Assembly: GCA_945861535.1 (NCBI GenBank) | Contig: CAMAUZ010000070.1 | Span: forward strand, 1-41,151 | Reading direction: 5' to 3' | DNA length: 41,151 nucleotides | Source: Akkermansia muciniphila | Lineage (GTDB): Bacteria > Verrucomicrobiota > Verrucomicrobiia > Limisphaerales > BJHT01 | In this document: piece by piece, positions 22,471 to 29,626 of the stretch | Layout of the letters: each line of letters begins with the position of its first letter | Numbering within the stretch: the stretch's first letter is position 1 | The notes under the pieces: generated by a model | Databases searched by the model: none | What the model saw: the letters and a program-made list of their open reading frames with translations, nothing else | Told to the model about the DNA's origin: nothing | Made by a program: the position numbers and the translations under genes

Positions 22471-25170
22471 CTAGAACTGCACTCCAAGCGCAAACGAGGC
22501 GCGAAAGGACCCGGCCGGACTGTTGACCGTTTCATTCAACGCCCAGCCGAGCACCAGCCTGGTATCCCACGTCTGACCGATCAGACCCTGAAAGCCAAAC
22601 CCCGCCCCCCATAGCTTCTTGGCATCGCCGCGGGCGGACTCCAAAAAGTACACTTCGCCATAGTCCATGAACGCCGACAGCCGGACGCGCATCGGCAGTG
22701 AGCCGTCCACCATACCCAGATTGTAAAAGCGCGTGCGCGGCTCGAATGAGACTTTCCAGCCCGTGTCCCCAAACTGTTCGCCATCTTGATAGCCCCGCAC
22801 GGCCCCGGTGCCCGCGACGCCGAACTGCTCATTGCTTATCAGCGGCATGTTAGCCCACTGGCCATCGGCCCGCACCACCACGGTGTAGTCGTCTGAGAGC
22901 TTCTGCTCCCGCGAGACGCCAAAGGTGGCGGTCAGGTAGTCATTTCGCGCCGCCGACGAGCCACCCAGGCCCCGAAATTCGGAGGCGCTGGACAGCACGG
23001 GGAGATTGGCGGCACAGCCAAGAAACCAGTTGTTCTGGCCGGTCTTGTCCGCAATGCCGGAGTCCCAGCGGAGCGACACCGGGAGATACGCAACGCTAGT
23101 GAAACGGGGCGGCTGCGGCGCTGAAATCAAGGTGGTCTTCTGCGAGGGAACGCCAAACGCATCAAAGATCGTGATCGTGTAGGGGAAATTATTTGTGTTG
23201 AAGCTGCTGGAGCGGAACGACTTGTAGTCCAACCCGGCGGAGATCGTGGATTTTATGCTGAGCATCTCGGTCAGAGGCAGACTGAGACGCACCCCCAGCC
23301 CTTCGTTCTGGGTCAGATCCTGCCCGGTGTCGTACGAATCAATGGTAAGAAATGCGGTGCGCGAGATATTGCTGAGCGGTCCCTTTTTCACGGCGGTATC
23401 CGTGGCCGAGCGCGAGGCAAAGACTGACAACTCTGGATTGCCGGTCGTTGGTGGAAAGCGAAACTGCCTGGTGGCTTCATTAAAGCCAAACGCCGCGGGG
23501 TTGGCCTGCGCCTGGGTCCGATAGGCGGCTGGTTCCCCCAAGGGCATGCGGTAATAGGCGCTGTAGTTGGCGACCAGGGGTTGGTCGAGAAAACGACTGG
23601 GCAAATGGTTTTCCACCTTCATCTGCTCCGGACTGAAGCCGTATTGGAAACCCACGGAATGTTCCCGCTGCCAGAGGTTGTTATATTGGATCGAACTGTT
23701 GAGCCGCAGGTTCGGGGTCCCGGGGGTTCCCAGATTGTTGAACTCAAGGCGACCGTGCAAGGGGAGGCTATCCTTTACCTTCAACATCAGGGCGCTGGTA
23801 CCCGGCTCGGGTCCGGGGACGATCTCCGGGTATATCTGCCGGTCGGAATTGAGATTGGCCCGGTCCAACTCGGGGTTGAACCATTGAACCTGTAGGAATT
23901 GGTTAGTGCGGAGACTGGGCATGGCCCGCATCACGTTGTTGGAACTGAAATGCCGGTTACCCAGTACCGTGATCTCCGCCAGTCTCCCCTCGGTGACCTG
24001 CAACTGCACCACGCCGTTGGTGATCTTCTGCGGCGGCAAGGTGGTGCCGACAGTCACATAGCCCTGCCGACGATAGAGTAGGTTGAGAGTCTTCTGAGCC
24101 AATACGATTTGGTCCACGGAGACGGCCGCTCCGGTGAAATTGGTCAGCACGCTGTCCAGCGCCTCGGGTCGCAGGAGGGTATTGCCAGTCACTTGGTACC
24201 GGGTCACTGCAAACGTTGGCTTGGCCGGCGCATTGGTCTGGCTGACAGCACTGGGTGGAGGCGGAGTACCCGGTCCGGGGGCAGTGGGAGTTTCGGCCGA
24301 CCAGCCAGTTAGTTGGAAGACCACCATCGCACCCACCAGCACCCCGGCCTTGCCGCGACCATTGGATCTCACCGAGCGTTGGCGCCATTCGGACGGCGTG
24401 GCGCCGAACTGCCGTTTGAACATCCGGTTGAACTGTCCGACATGCTTGAAGCCGCTCTCCAACGCGACATGAATGACTTTGTTGCCGGAGTCCCGCAGCA
24501 TTTGCTTGGCGCGGCTGAGGCGGAGTTCATTCTGTTTGCTCCGCAGGTTCACGCCGTAGTGGTTTTGAAACAACCGGTTGAAATGGCGTTCACTGCACCC
24601 GCACATCCGGGCCAGTTCGCCGAGACTGTGGTCGTGTAGTTCAGCCTCAGTCATCCGTTGCACCAGGCTCTCGAAGCGATTGCGCGAGTCGCTCATCACC
24701 GGGGCGGGACCGGTGCTCCAGAACTCATTTCCGAACGCAATGCCGGTCACCCGGAGCAAATCACCGCGGCGGATCAGCTCGTTGGGCGGGGGCGGCTGCA
24801 AGGCCAGGGCCGCGAATTCGGAGGCCAATGGGTGGGGTGGCTCGACGATGCGGGGATTGGTCTCCAGTTGGGTCATCATATTGCCCAGAAAGCCCTGTTC
24901 GTGGGTGGTGAGCACCCCGCTCAACCAATCCGGCCGGACATAGAAATACTGCAATTCCATTCCTTGAATCTGGCTGGCCCGGAATCGCACCCCGCTCAAA
25001 TTGGAGATCAGCACCACGGCGCCGGGTACCACCTCGCGCGCCAGTTTGACGCCGAGCAGATAGCCACCGACCTGGATGCGACAGAAGCCCATGCCCGCCT
25101 GCTCCGGGGACCACTCGGTGCCGGCGGGCAAAAAAACCGACTGCAATGTCAGACTCGGACAACTACTCAT
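22471..25170 (-). CDS. AraC-type regulator fused to TpsB outer-membrane transporter (ShlB/FhaC family)
   Basis: One open frame of 899 codons encodes two usually separate proteins. Residues 1 to about 165 resemble a cupin-type sensing domain. About 170-262 are an AraC helix-turn-helix pair: 'HSLGELARMCGCSERHFNRLF' region and 'VIHVALESGFKHVGQFNRMF', ending 'FGATPSEWRQR'. Directly after comes a signal-peptide-like segment (V267 to A292, with 'KAGVLVGAMVVFQLTGWSA'). Then follow a proline linker, POTRA domains (about 315-470), and a barrel with the VRGY motif (V791-Y794) and a terminal phenylalanine. The only in-frame internal start near the join is GTG 24372, with no Shine-Dalgarno site. So it is either a true fusion or two products from one frame. 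Confidence 0.88.
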   Translation of the reverse strand: MSSCPSLTLQSVFLPAGTEWSPEQAGMGFCRIQVGGYLLGVKLAREVVPGAVVLISNLSGVRFRASQIQGMELQYFYVRPDWLSGVLTTHEQGFLGNMMTQLETNPRIVEPPHPLASEFAALALQPPPPNELIRRGDLLRVTGIAFGNEFWSTGPAPVMSDSRNRFESLVQRMTEAELHDHSLGELARMCGCSERHFNRLFQNHYGVNLRSKQNELRLSRAKQMLRDSGNKVIHVALESGFKHVGQFNRMFKRQFGATPSEWRQRSVRSNGRGKAGVLVGAMVVFQLTGWSAETPTAPGPGTPPPPSAVSQTNAPAKPTFAVTRYQVTGNTLLRPEALDSVLTNFTGAAVSVDQIVLAQKTLNLLYRRQGYVTVGTTLPPQKITNGVVQLQVTEGRLAEITVLGNRHFSSNNVMRAMPSLRTNQFLQVQWFNPELDRANLNSDRQIYPEIVPGPEPGTSALMLKVKDSLPLHGRLEFNNLGTPGTPNLRLNSSIQYNNLWQREHSVGFQYGFSPEQMKVENHLPSRFLDQPLVANYSAYYRMPLGEPAAYRTQAQANPAAFGFNEATRQFRFPPTTGNPELSVFASRSATDTAVKKGPLSNISRTAFLTIDSYDTGQDLTQNEGLGVRLSLPLTEMLSIKSTISAGLDYKSFRSSSFNTNNFPYTITIFDAFGVPSQKTTLISAPQPPRFTSVAYLPVSLRWDSGIADKTGQNNWFLGCAANLPVLSSASEFRGLGGSSAARNDYLTATFGVSREQKLSDDYTVVVRADGQWANMPLISNEQFGVAGTGAVRGYQDGEQFGDTGWKVSFEPRTRFYNLGMVDGSLPMRVRLSAFMDYGEVYFLESARGDAKKLWGAGFGFQGLIGQTWDTRLVLGWALNETVNSPAGSFRASFALGVQF

Positions 25171-25283
25171 AGAACAGCCAAACTTGCCCCCGTTTATTAC
25201 GAACTCGCGTCAATTGGGCCAAGATACGGAAAACTCTCCCATTCGACGCGGAAGAGAAGTTTCCTTCGCCGAAGGGATTGGTT

Positions 25284-26060
25284 ATGGCTGCGAGGATGAA
25301 ACTGATTCTGCTTTGTTCGGTGGTGCTCAACCTCGGCTTGGGAGCCTGGTGTTTTCAGTCATTCCACCGCCCGGCCCACCCCGTTCCCAGCCCGGCGCCC
25401 AGCACCGTGGTCGAGCGGGTCGTCCTGACCAATACGCCGCCGTTTCACTGGCGACAGGTGGAATCCCCGTTCTATCCCGTGTACATCGCCAATCTGCGCG
25501 CCATCGGCTGCCCGGAGCAGACCATCCATGACATTGTCACAGCCGATTTGAAAAGCGTCTTCGAGGCCCGGCGGAGCAATCTGGGTGGACGCCCGCTCAC
25601 CGCTGAGGAAGTCGCGCGTCACACCCAGGCGCTTGAACGGGAGGAGTCACAGGCACGGCAGGTGTTGCTGGGGCCGCCGGTCAAGCCGGGGGCGGCGAAC
25701 GTAGCAACGTCCCGGCCGGCCGCGCCGCCGGCCGCCCCGGTGCGCCGGCCGGCCAGTTCCTTGTCGCGTGAGGAACTGGTCGCGTATTTCACCCGGCGTT
25801 CGACTCCCGAGGGGGAGCCAAAGATGATTTATGCGGGCATCAATCCGACCGAAGAGGAGCTACGCCAAGTTTATGAGTTGAACCTGAACTACCAAGACGA
25901 GTTTGGGAAAGGCCAGCCCAATCCGGCCGACGCAGCGTGGGAAAAGCGCCGCCGGGCCGCGCTACGGGACATGGATGATCTGCTGCGTTCGTTGATCGGG
26001 GACACCCGCTATGGCGAGTATCTGCGCGATGCCATCATCAACGGGCAGCCCGGACGATGA
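25284..26060 (+). CDS. Secreted hypothetical protein, Verrucomicrobia-type (258 aa)
   Basis: A signal anchor near the start ('MKLILLCSVVLNLGLGAWCF') precedes a domain with 'PFHWRQVESPFYPVYIANLRAIG' split at 'CPEQTIHDIVTADLKSVF'. I associate this domain with Verrucomicrobia exported proteins of unknown function. A Pro/Ala-rich linker (about residues 130-155) and a charged helical C-terminus ('LNLNYQDEFGKGQ', 'MDDLLRSLIGDTRYGEYLRDAI') follow. ATG 25284 has AAGGGA 8 bases upstream; ATG 25296 is an alternative. It is divergent from the AraC-TpsB gene across 113 bases, so the regulator could also control it. Confidence 0.75.
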   Translation: MAARMKLILLCSVVLNLGLGAWCFQSFHRPAHPVPSPAPSTVVERVVLTNTPPFHWRQVESPFYPVYIANLRAIGCPEQTIHDIVTADLKSVFEARRSNLGGRPLTAEEVARHTQALEREESQARQVLLGPPVKPGAANVATSRPAAPPAAPVRRPASSLSREELVAYFTRRSTPEGEPKMIYAGINPTEEELRQVYELNLNYQDEFGKGQPNPADAAWEKRRRAALRDMDDLLRSLIGDTRYGEYLRDAIINGQPGR

Positions 26061-26187
26061 GGAGAGTTCCGGCGGCCAGGCACGGTTTTCAGCGGTTAGC
26101 TTTGGTACGATTGGGTTACGAAAGCGGTGCCGGCCAACCGCAAAGGCTCCCCCAGCGTTGGATAAAGGGTGTTACTCGATTTCCAGT

Positions 26188-26221
26188 TGTCCGAATAATG
26201 CCAGCGTATGTCCGAATAATG
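26188..26221 (+). promoter_or_regulatory. Pair of 13-bp direct repeats upstream of the Calx-beta gene
   Basis: TGTCCGAATAATG occurs at 26188-26200 and 26209-26221, with an exact 21-bp spacing. Two helical turns put both on one face of the DNA, as for an activator dimer. They lie about 70-100 bases before ATG 26290. Confidence 0.5.
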
Positions 26222-26289
26222 GAGGCGGACGGGACGGGATGCTCGCTAGTGTCTGCGGGAATTGTTGTTGGTAATTCCAATTGGTATTT

Positions 26290-27603
26290 ATGAGAAAACA
26301 CGTTGTGCAGGTTTGTCTGGCCTTGGGTTTGGTGATGGCGGCGGGTGAGAGCGGCCTCGCTGGCCCCCTGAACCATACGCCCCGGGATCTGATGCTGGGT
26401 TTCCGCCAGACCGGCGCGACGCTGAACGTGGAGGCTAACATTGGTCATGCCTCCCTGTATTACAACGCCGCCCCCGGAACCTCCTTCCCGATCACCACCT
26501 TCACCACCGCCCAGCTCGCCACCGCCTTTGGCAGCCCGCTTGGAAATGTCATGTGGTCGGTCTCGGGTGGCGTGAACACCGTTGGCGACGTCAACTATCC
26601 CAAGAACACCATGTGGGTCACGGCTCCCCGGGCTGACGTGGCGGTGCAAACCCCGCCGTGGAACCGGGCGTCCGGCAGCTCTCAGGCCAACACGGTATCG
26701 GGTATTCTCTCCATCGCCGGCCAGGCCGTCGCGTATAGCAGCAGCATTGCACCCGGCGACAACAATACTTCGACGGCGGTCCTCGTTCCGGATGGCAGTC
26801 CGCAGAGCTACAACTCCTTCATCGGTGCGGGCGGCGACCTCGACTCCTTTCAAGGCCCCATCGAAAATACGACGTCACCAAATTTTGATACCGGCGAAAT
26901 TTCGCGGTCCGATCTCTACGAGATAAAGCCCGACGCCGCCGGCGGACCGGGCCGGTATCTGGGCTACTTCGATCTGTTTCCTGATGGAACCATGACCTTC
27001 ACGGCCGCCGGCGGATCGACCCTCACCCCGCCGGGCATATCCATCGCCAACACCACCGTGCAAGTCGCCACCAACGGCGTCTCCAACGCGGTGTTCACCG
27101 TCACACTCTCCGCCAGTTCGACCTCACCCGTCACGGTCAACTATACGACACAGGACGGCACGGCCGTGGCTGGAACCGATTACACGACCACTTCAGGCAC
27201 GCTGAACTTTTTGGCGGGACAGACCAGTCTGACCGTCTCAGTCCCTGCCCTCGGGCGTCCGACTTTCAAGAACTCGGTGAGTTTTACCTTGGCACTGTCG
27301 AATCCCAGCAACGGAACACTAACCACCAGCCAGGCCACGGGAACCATTGTGGATGCCTTCCTGCCGCTGCTCAGTGTCCAGCGAATCACCCGGACGGGCG
27401 GGGCCGCGGTCATCACGTTCCCCACGTTCAACGGGCTGAACTACACCCTCCGATACACCAATCTCGCCGGCCTCCGTTCGCCGATCAGTTCATGGCCGGT
27501 TGCCGCCGAGACTATCAATGGCAGCGGCCTGACTCTCACTCTGACCAACAGCACCACGGAATCGAACCGGGTCTATGTCGTGCAGACGTCGCGTATTCCC
27601 TAA
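26290..27603 (+). CDS. Secreted protein with Calx-beta domain (437 aa)
   Basis: From ATG 26290 the protein has a signal peptide ('MRKHVVQVCLALGLVMAAGE...GLA'). An N-terminal domain of about 220 residues follows ('LMLGFRQTGATLNVEANIG', 'GNVMWSVSG', 'NTMWVTAPRADV'), typical of verrucomicrobial secreted proteins. A Calx-beta domain (about 245-355) has 'SPVTVNYTTQDGTAVAGTDY' and 'GTLNFLAGQTSLTVSV'. The C-terminal beta domain carries 'LNYTLRYTNL'. Calx-beta domains bind calcium and serve in surface adhesion. There is no sorting signal I recognise. It follows the 258-aa secreted protein on the same strand after about 230 bases with its own direct repeats. Confidence 0.8.
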   Translation: MRKHVVQVCLALGLVMAAGESGLAGPLNHTPRDLMLGFRQTGATLNVEANIGHASLYYNAAPGTSFPITTFTTAQLATAFGSPLGNVMWSVSGGVNTVGDVNYPKNTMWVTAPRADVAVQTPPWNRASGSSQANTVSGILSIAGQAVAYSSSIAPGDNNTSTAVLVPDGSPQSYNSFIGAGGDLDSFQGPIENTTSPNFDTGEISRSDLYEIKPDAAGGPGRYLGYFDLFPDGTMTFTAAGGSTLTPPGISIANTTVQVATNGVSNAVFTVTLSASSTSPVTVNYTTQDGTAVAGTDYTTTSGTLNFLAGQTSLTVSVPALGRPTFKNSVSFTLALSNPSNGTLTTSQATGTIVDAFLPLLSVQRITRTGGAAVITFPTFNGLNYTLRYTNLAGLRSPISSWPVAAETINGSGLTLTLTNSTTESNRVYVVQTSRIP

Positions 27604-27835
27604 ACCGAAAGGGCGTGCCGCCCGTGCCGGGTTGCACCGGCGTTCGTGAAACTGCGGCGGGCGGGTCCGCCGTAGTCTTCGTAGCCGCCGGGGTGACAAA
27701 GTGGACGGAAGGGCGACCTGCTTTCTCACTATGCGGCTACGTTTCTCACTGGAGCCTTCACCGACGTTTGGTGAGCCGCTCAAGAATCGAAGCCCGGCAT
27801 GGTCGCCAGTAAATACGTAGTCTGAGACCCAAACC
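27604..27835. other. Intergenic region between the Calx-beta and FkbM genes
   Basis: No gene is seen in these 232 bases. A CGTAGCCGCC/GCGGCTACG inverted repeat and two copies of TTTCTCACT (about 27722 and 27744) are present. The promoter of the methyltransferase is presumably here. Confidence 0.4.
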
Positions 27836-28606
27836 ATGCTCCACGCCCTCTCCCGGTTGAATCCCAGTTCTGGGCTGGGTGCGTTGATTCGACTACCCTT
27901 GCGTTTGATTCCGAGGAACCACGTCGCGACGGTTCGCGGCGGCATCAACAAAGGGTTCCAATGGGTCGTCGGCTCCAGCATTCACGGATGCTGGCTGGGG
28001 AATTATGAGTCCGACAAGCAGGGCTTGGTATCCAAGCTGGTTCGACCGGGGATGACAGTTTGGGACGTGGGAGCCAACGCGGGATTCTACACGCTGGCAT
28101 TTTCGAGAAGAGTGGGTGCCAAGGGCAGAGTGTATGCCTTCGAGCCATTCGCCGAAAACGTCACCAACCTGCTGCGGCATGTCCGCTTGAACCAGCTCAC
28201 CAACACCAAGATTATTCCAGCGGCCTTGGCTGCCACTGGCGGCTTGGTCGGCTTTTCCGTGGCGGAGGCGAATTCCATGGGACATATCTCGGCCGGGGAG
28301 ACCTCGTATTTGGTGCCGGCGTTTTCGGTTGATGAATTCGTGACGCGTCATCCTGACTCCCGACCGCAACTGCTGAAGATCGATGTGGAGGGGGCGGAGA
28401 GCGCGGTTCTCACCGGGGCCACGGAGGTCCTGAGGCGCTTCAGCCCCGAGATTATGCTGGCCCTGCATGGGGAACAGCAGTCCTCCGCGTGCCAGGCCAT
28501 TCTGCTTGCCCAAGGGTACCGGCTCTACTACCTCGACGGCCTAGCGGTGGGCGAAGGGTGTCTCAAGAGCGATGAAATCTATGCCTGCAAGTCGGGGCCA
28601 CGGTAG
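27836..28606 (+). CDS. FkbM-family methyltransferase
   Basis: The 256-aa protein has the SAM-binding motif 'VWDVGANAGFYTLAFSRRVG' (about residues 85-104), then 'VYAFEPFAENVTNLLRHVRLN' split at 'NQL', and the FkbM signature 'LLKIDVEGAESAVLTGATEVL'. The C-terminal part, 'FSPEIMLALHGEQQ', also fits. FkbM enzymes O-methylate sugars or lipids, often in surface polysaccharide or lipid pathways; the substrate here is unknown. It is alone, with no glycosyltransferases beside it. The N-terminus contains a helical 'SRLNPSSGLGALIRLPLRL', common in this subfamily. Confidence 0.9.
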   Translation: MLHALSRLNPSSGLGALIRLPLRLIPRNHVATVRGGINKGFQWVVGSSIHGCWLGNYESDKQGLVSKLVRPGMTVWDVGANAGFYTLAFSRRVGAKGRVYAFEPFAENVTNLLRHVRLNQLTNTKIIPAALAATGGLVGFSVAEANSMGHISAGETSYLVPAFSVDEFVTRHPDSRPQLLKIDVEGAESAVLTGATEVLRRFSPEIMLALHGEQQSSACQAILLAQGYRLYYLDGLAVGEGCLKSDEIYACKSGPR

Positions 28607-28812
28607 CGAGGACCAGTTAGTCGGGAGGGGATTAGGAATGGGTTCGCGGCGGCAATGAGGCGTCGGACCGTGCGAGTCAGTCGGCGGGGGTAATCTTAAA
28701 AGGCAGGTGGAACCACGAAAGACACGAAAGGAGAAGGTCTGGCGAGATCGGGAGCTATCATCAATTAGGTGAGATGATTCGGGATCGGTCAACCACGATG
28801 CGAATTTTTTGC

Positions 28813-28949
28813 TTAGAGCGTGTTTTAAAACCCGGTTTGGAGTTCCGCGTTTACGCGGTTCGTGCGGCGTTCGACCAGCGGGCCGCGTAAGCGCGGAACT
28901 CCAAATCCAGTCCCTCGCGGCTCAAGAGGCTTTTCAAACATGCTCTTAG
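28813..28949. repeat. Dispersed 137-bp inverted-repeat element, copy 1
   Basis: The element begins TTAGAGC and ends GCTCTTA, with outer arms extending about 18 bp (TTAGAGCGTGTTTTAAAA against TTTTCAAACATGCTCTTA). A strong inner inverted repeat starts TTTGGAGTTCCGCGTTTACG. A second copy lies at 39522-39658 in the same orientation. TTA at both ends may be a target duplication. Confidence 0.7.
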
Positions 28950-28980
28950 CCGTTGCCATTCGGTTGAAACCGGAATTGAA

Positions 28981-29107
28981 ACCACAGAGCCACGATGAAT
29001 ACAGATAGAAACACGGGACGGCGTTGGCTTGAGGAAGTCACCAATTAGTGTACGCTGATCGACCAGCGAATCCTTCGTTTTCACTGTGTTCATCGTGTCT
29101 CTGTGGT
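28981..29107. repeat. Imperfect long palindrome
   Basis: The 24-bp arms 28981-29004 and 29084-29107 pair at 22 of 24 positions; the left arm starts ACCACAGAGCCACGATGAAT. The interior is unpaired and non-coding. Confidence 0.6.
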
Positions 29108-29302
29108 GAAATGAATCAGTCCGACTGAATGGTTACGGCTAAGAACGCTTTTCGCTGCTTCACCTCCTGAGTGAAGACCGGCTCGTCGGAATCCCATTCC
29201 TATCCGTTGGAATCCGTGTCCATCCGTGGTTAAACTGCCGTTTTCGGGTTGAAACCACTAACCGGCACTAATGGGAGGCATGATGAGAGTTGGAGCCTAC
29301 TA

Positions 29303-29556
29303 GAGGGTGTTACGAAAGGCTCGAAGGTAAACTGCGGATTCATTGGTAAATTCACGGATTTCCTTATTTCTTCTGCTTGATGCGGTGCCAACGCAGGTAA
29401 ATGAGCAACAGAGTAAACCCACGTCGTAGCGCGGGTTTCGTCCACAATTGGCTACCCTGCGGAACTGCGCATACTCGGTGTTGGCAACGCCGACGTCATT
29501 TTCCGTGACCAAGCCCTCGAACGCTAGGCACTTACACAAACTTTCGTAACACCCTC
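29303..29556. mobile_element. Non-autonomous MITE with terminal inverted repeats and target duplication
   Basis: Perfect 16-bp terminal inverted repeats (GAGGGTGTTACGAAAG at 29303-29318 and its complement at 29541-29556) enclose 254 bp. A 5-bp direct repeat, TACTA, lies immediately outside (29298-29302 and 29557-29561). No transposase is encoded; a 79-codon minus-strand frame inside resembles nothing known. The ends suggest mobilisation by an IS5-type transposase, which is inference. Confidence 0.8.
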
Positions 29557-29563
29557 TACTACC

Positions 29564-29600
29564 AAAAGGAAAAGCAGCGTGGGCTTGCGCCCGCGCTGCT
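29564..29600 (-). terminator. Rho-independent terminator of the giant gene
   Basis: On the minus strand a 12-bp stem with one mismatch (29600-29589 and 29584-29573, GCAA loop) is followed by TTTCCTTTT. It lies 26 bases past the stop at 29627. Confidence 0.8.
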
Positions 29601-29626
29601 GTGTCTCTCCACTCAACCGCGTTCGC

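Larger units (their letters stand above)
28607..29626. other. One-kilobase gene-free region rich in inverted-repeat elements
   Basis: No supported gene lies here. The region holds a fragment ACCACGAAAGACACGAAAGG (about 28712), a 137-bp repeat (28813-28949), a long imperfect palindrome (28981-29107) and a 254-bp MITE (29303-29556). The terminator of the giant gene follows (29564-29600). Near 29203-29239 there is a 'ATCCGTGTCCATCCGTGG' stretch of a kind often seen as dispersed intergenic sequence in environmental genomes. It appears to be a landing area for small repeats. Confidence 0.6.

Noticed and set aside
29300-29539. A 79-codon minus-strand gene inside the MITE
   Set aside because: The peptide resembles no transposase, and the element has all the marks of a non-coding MITE.
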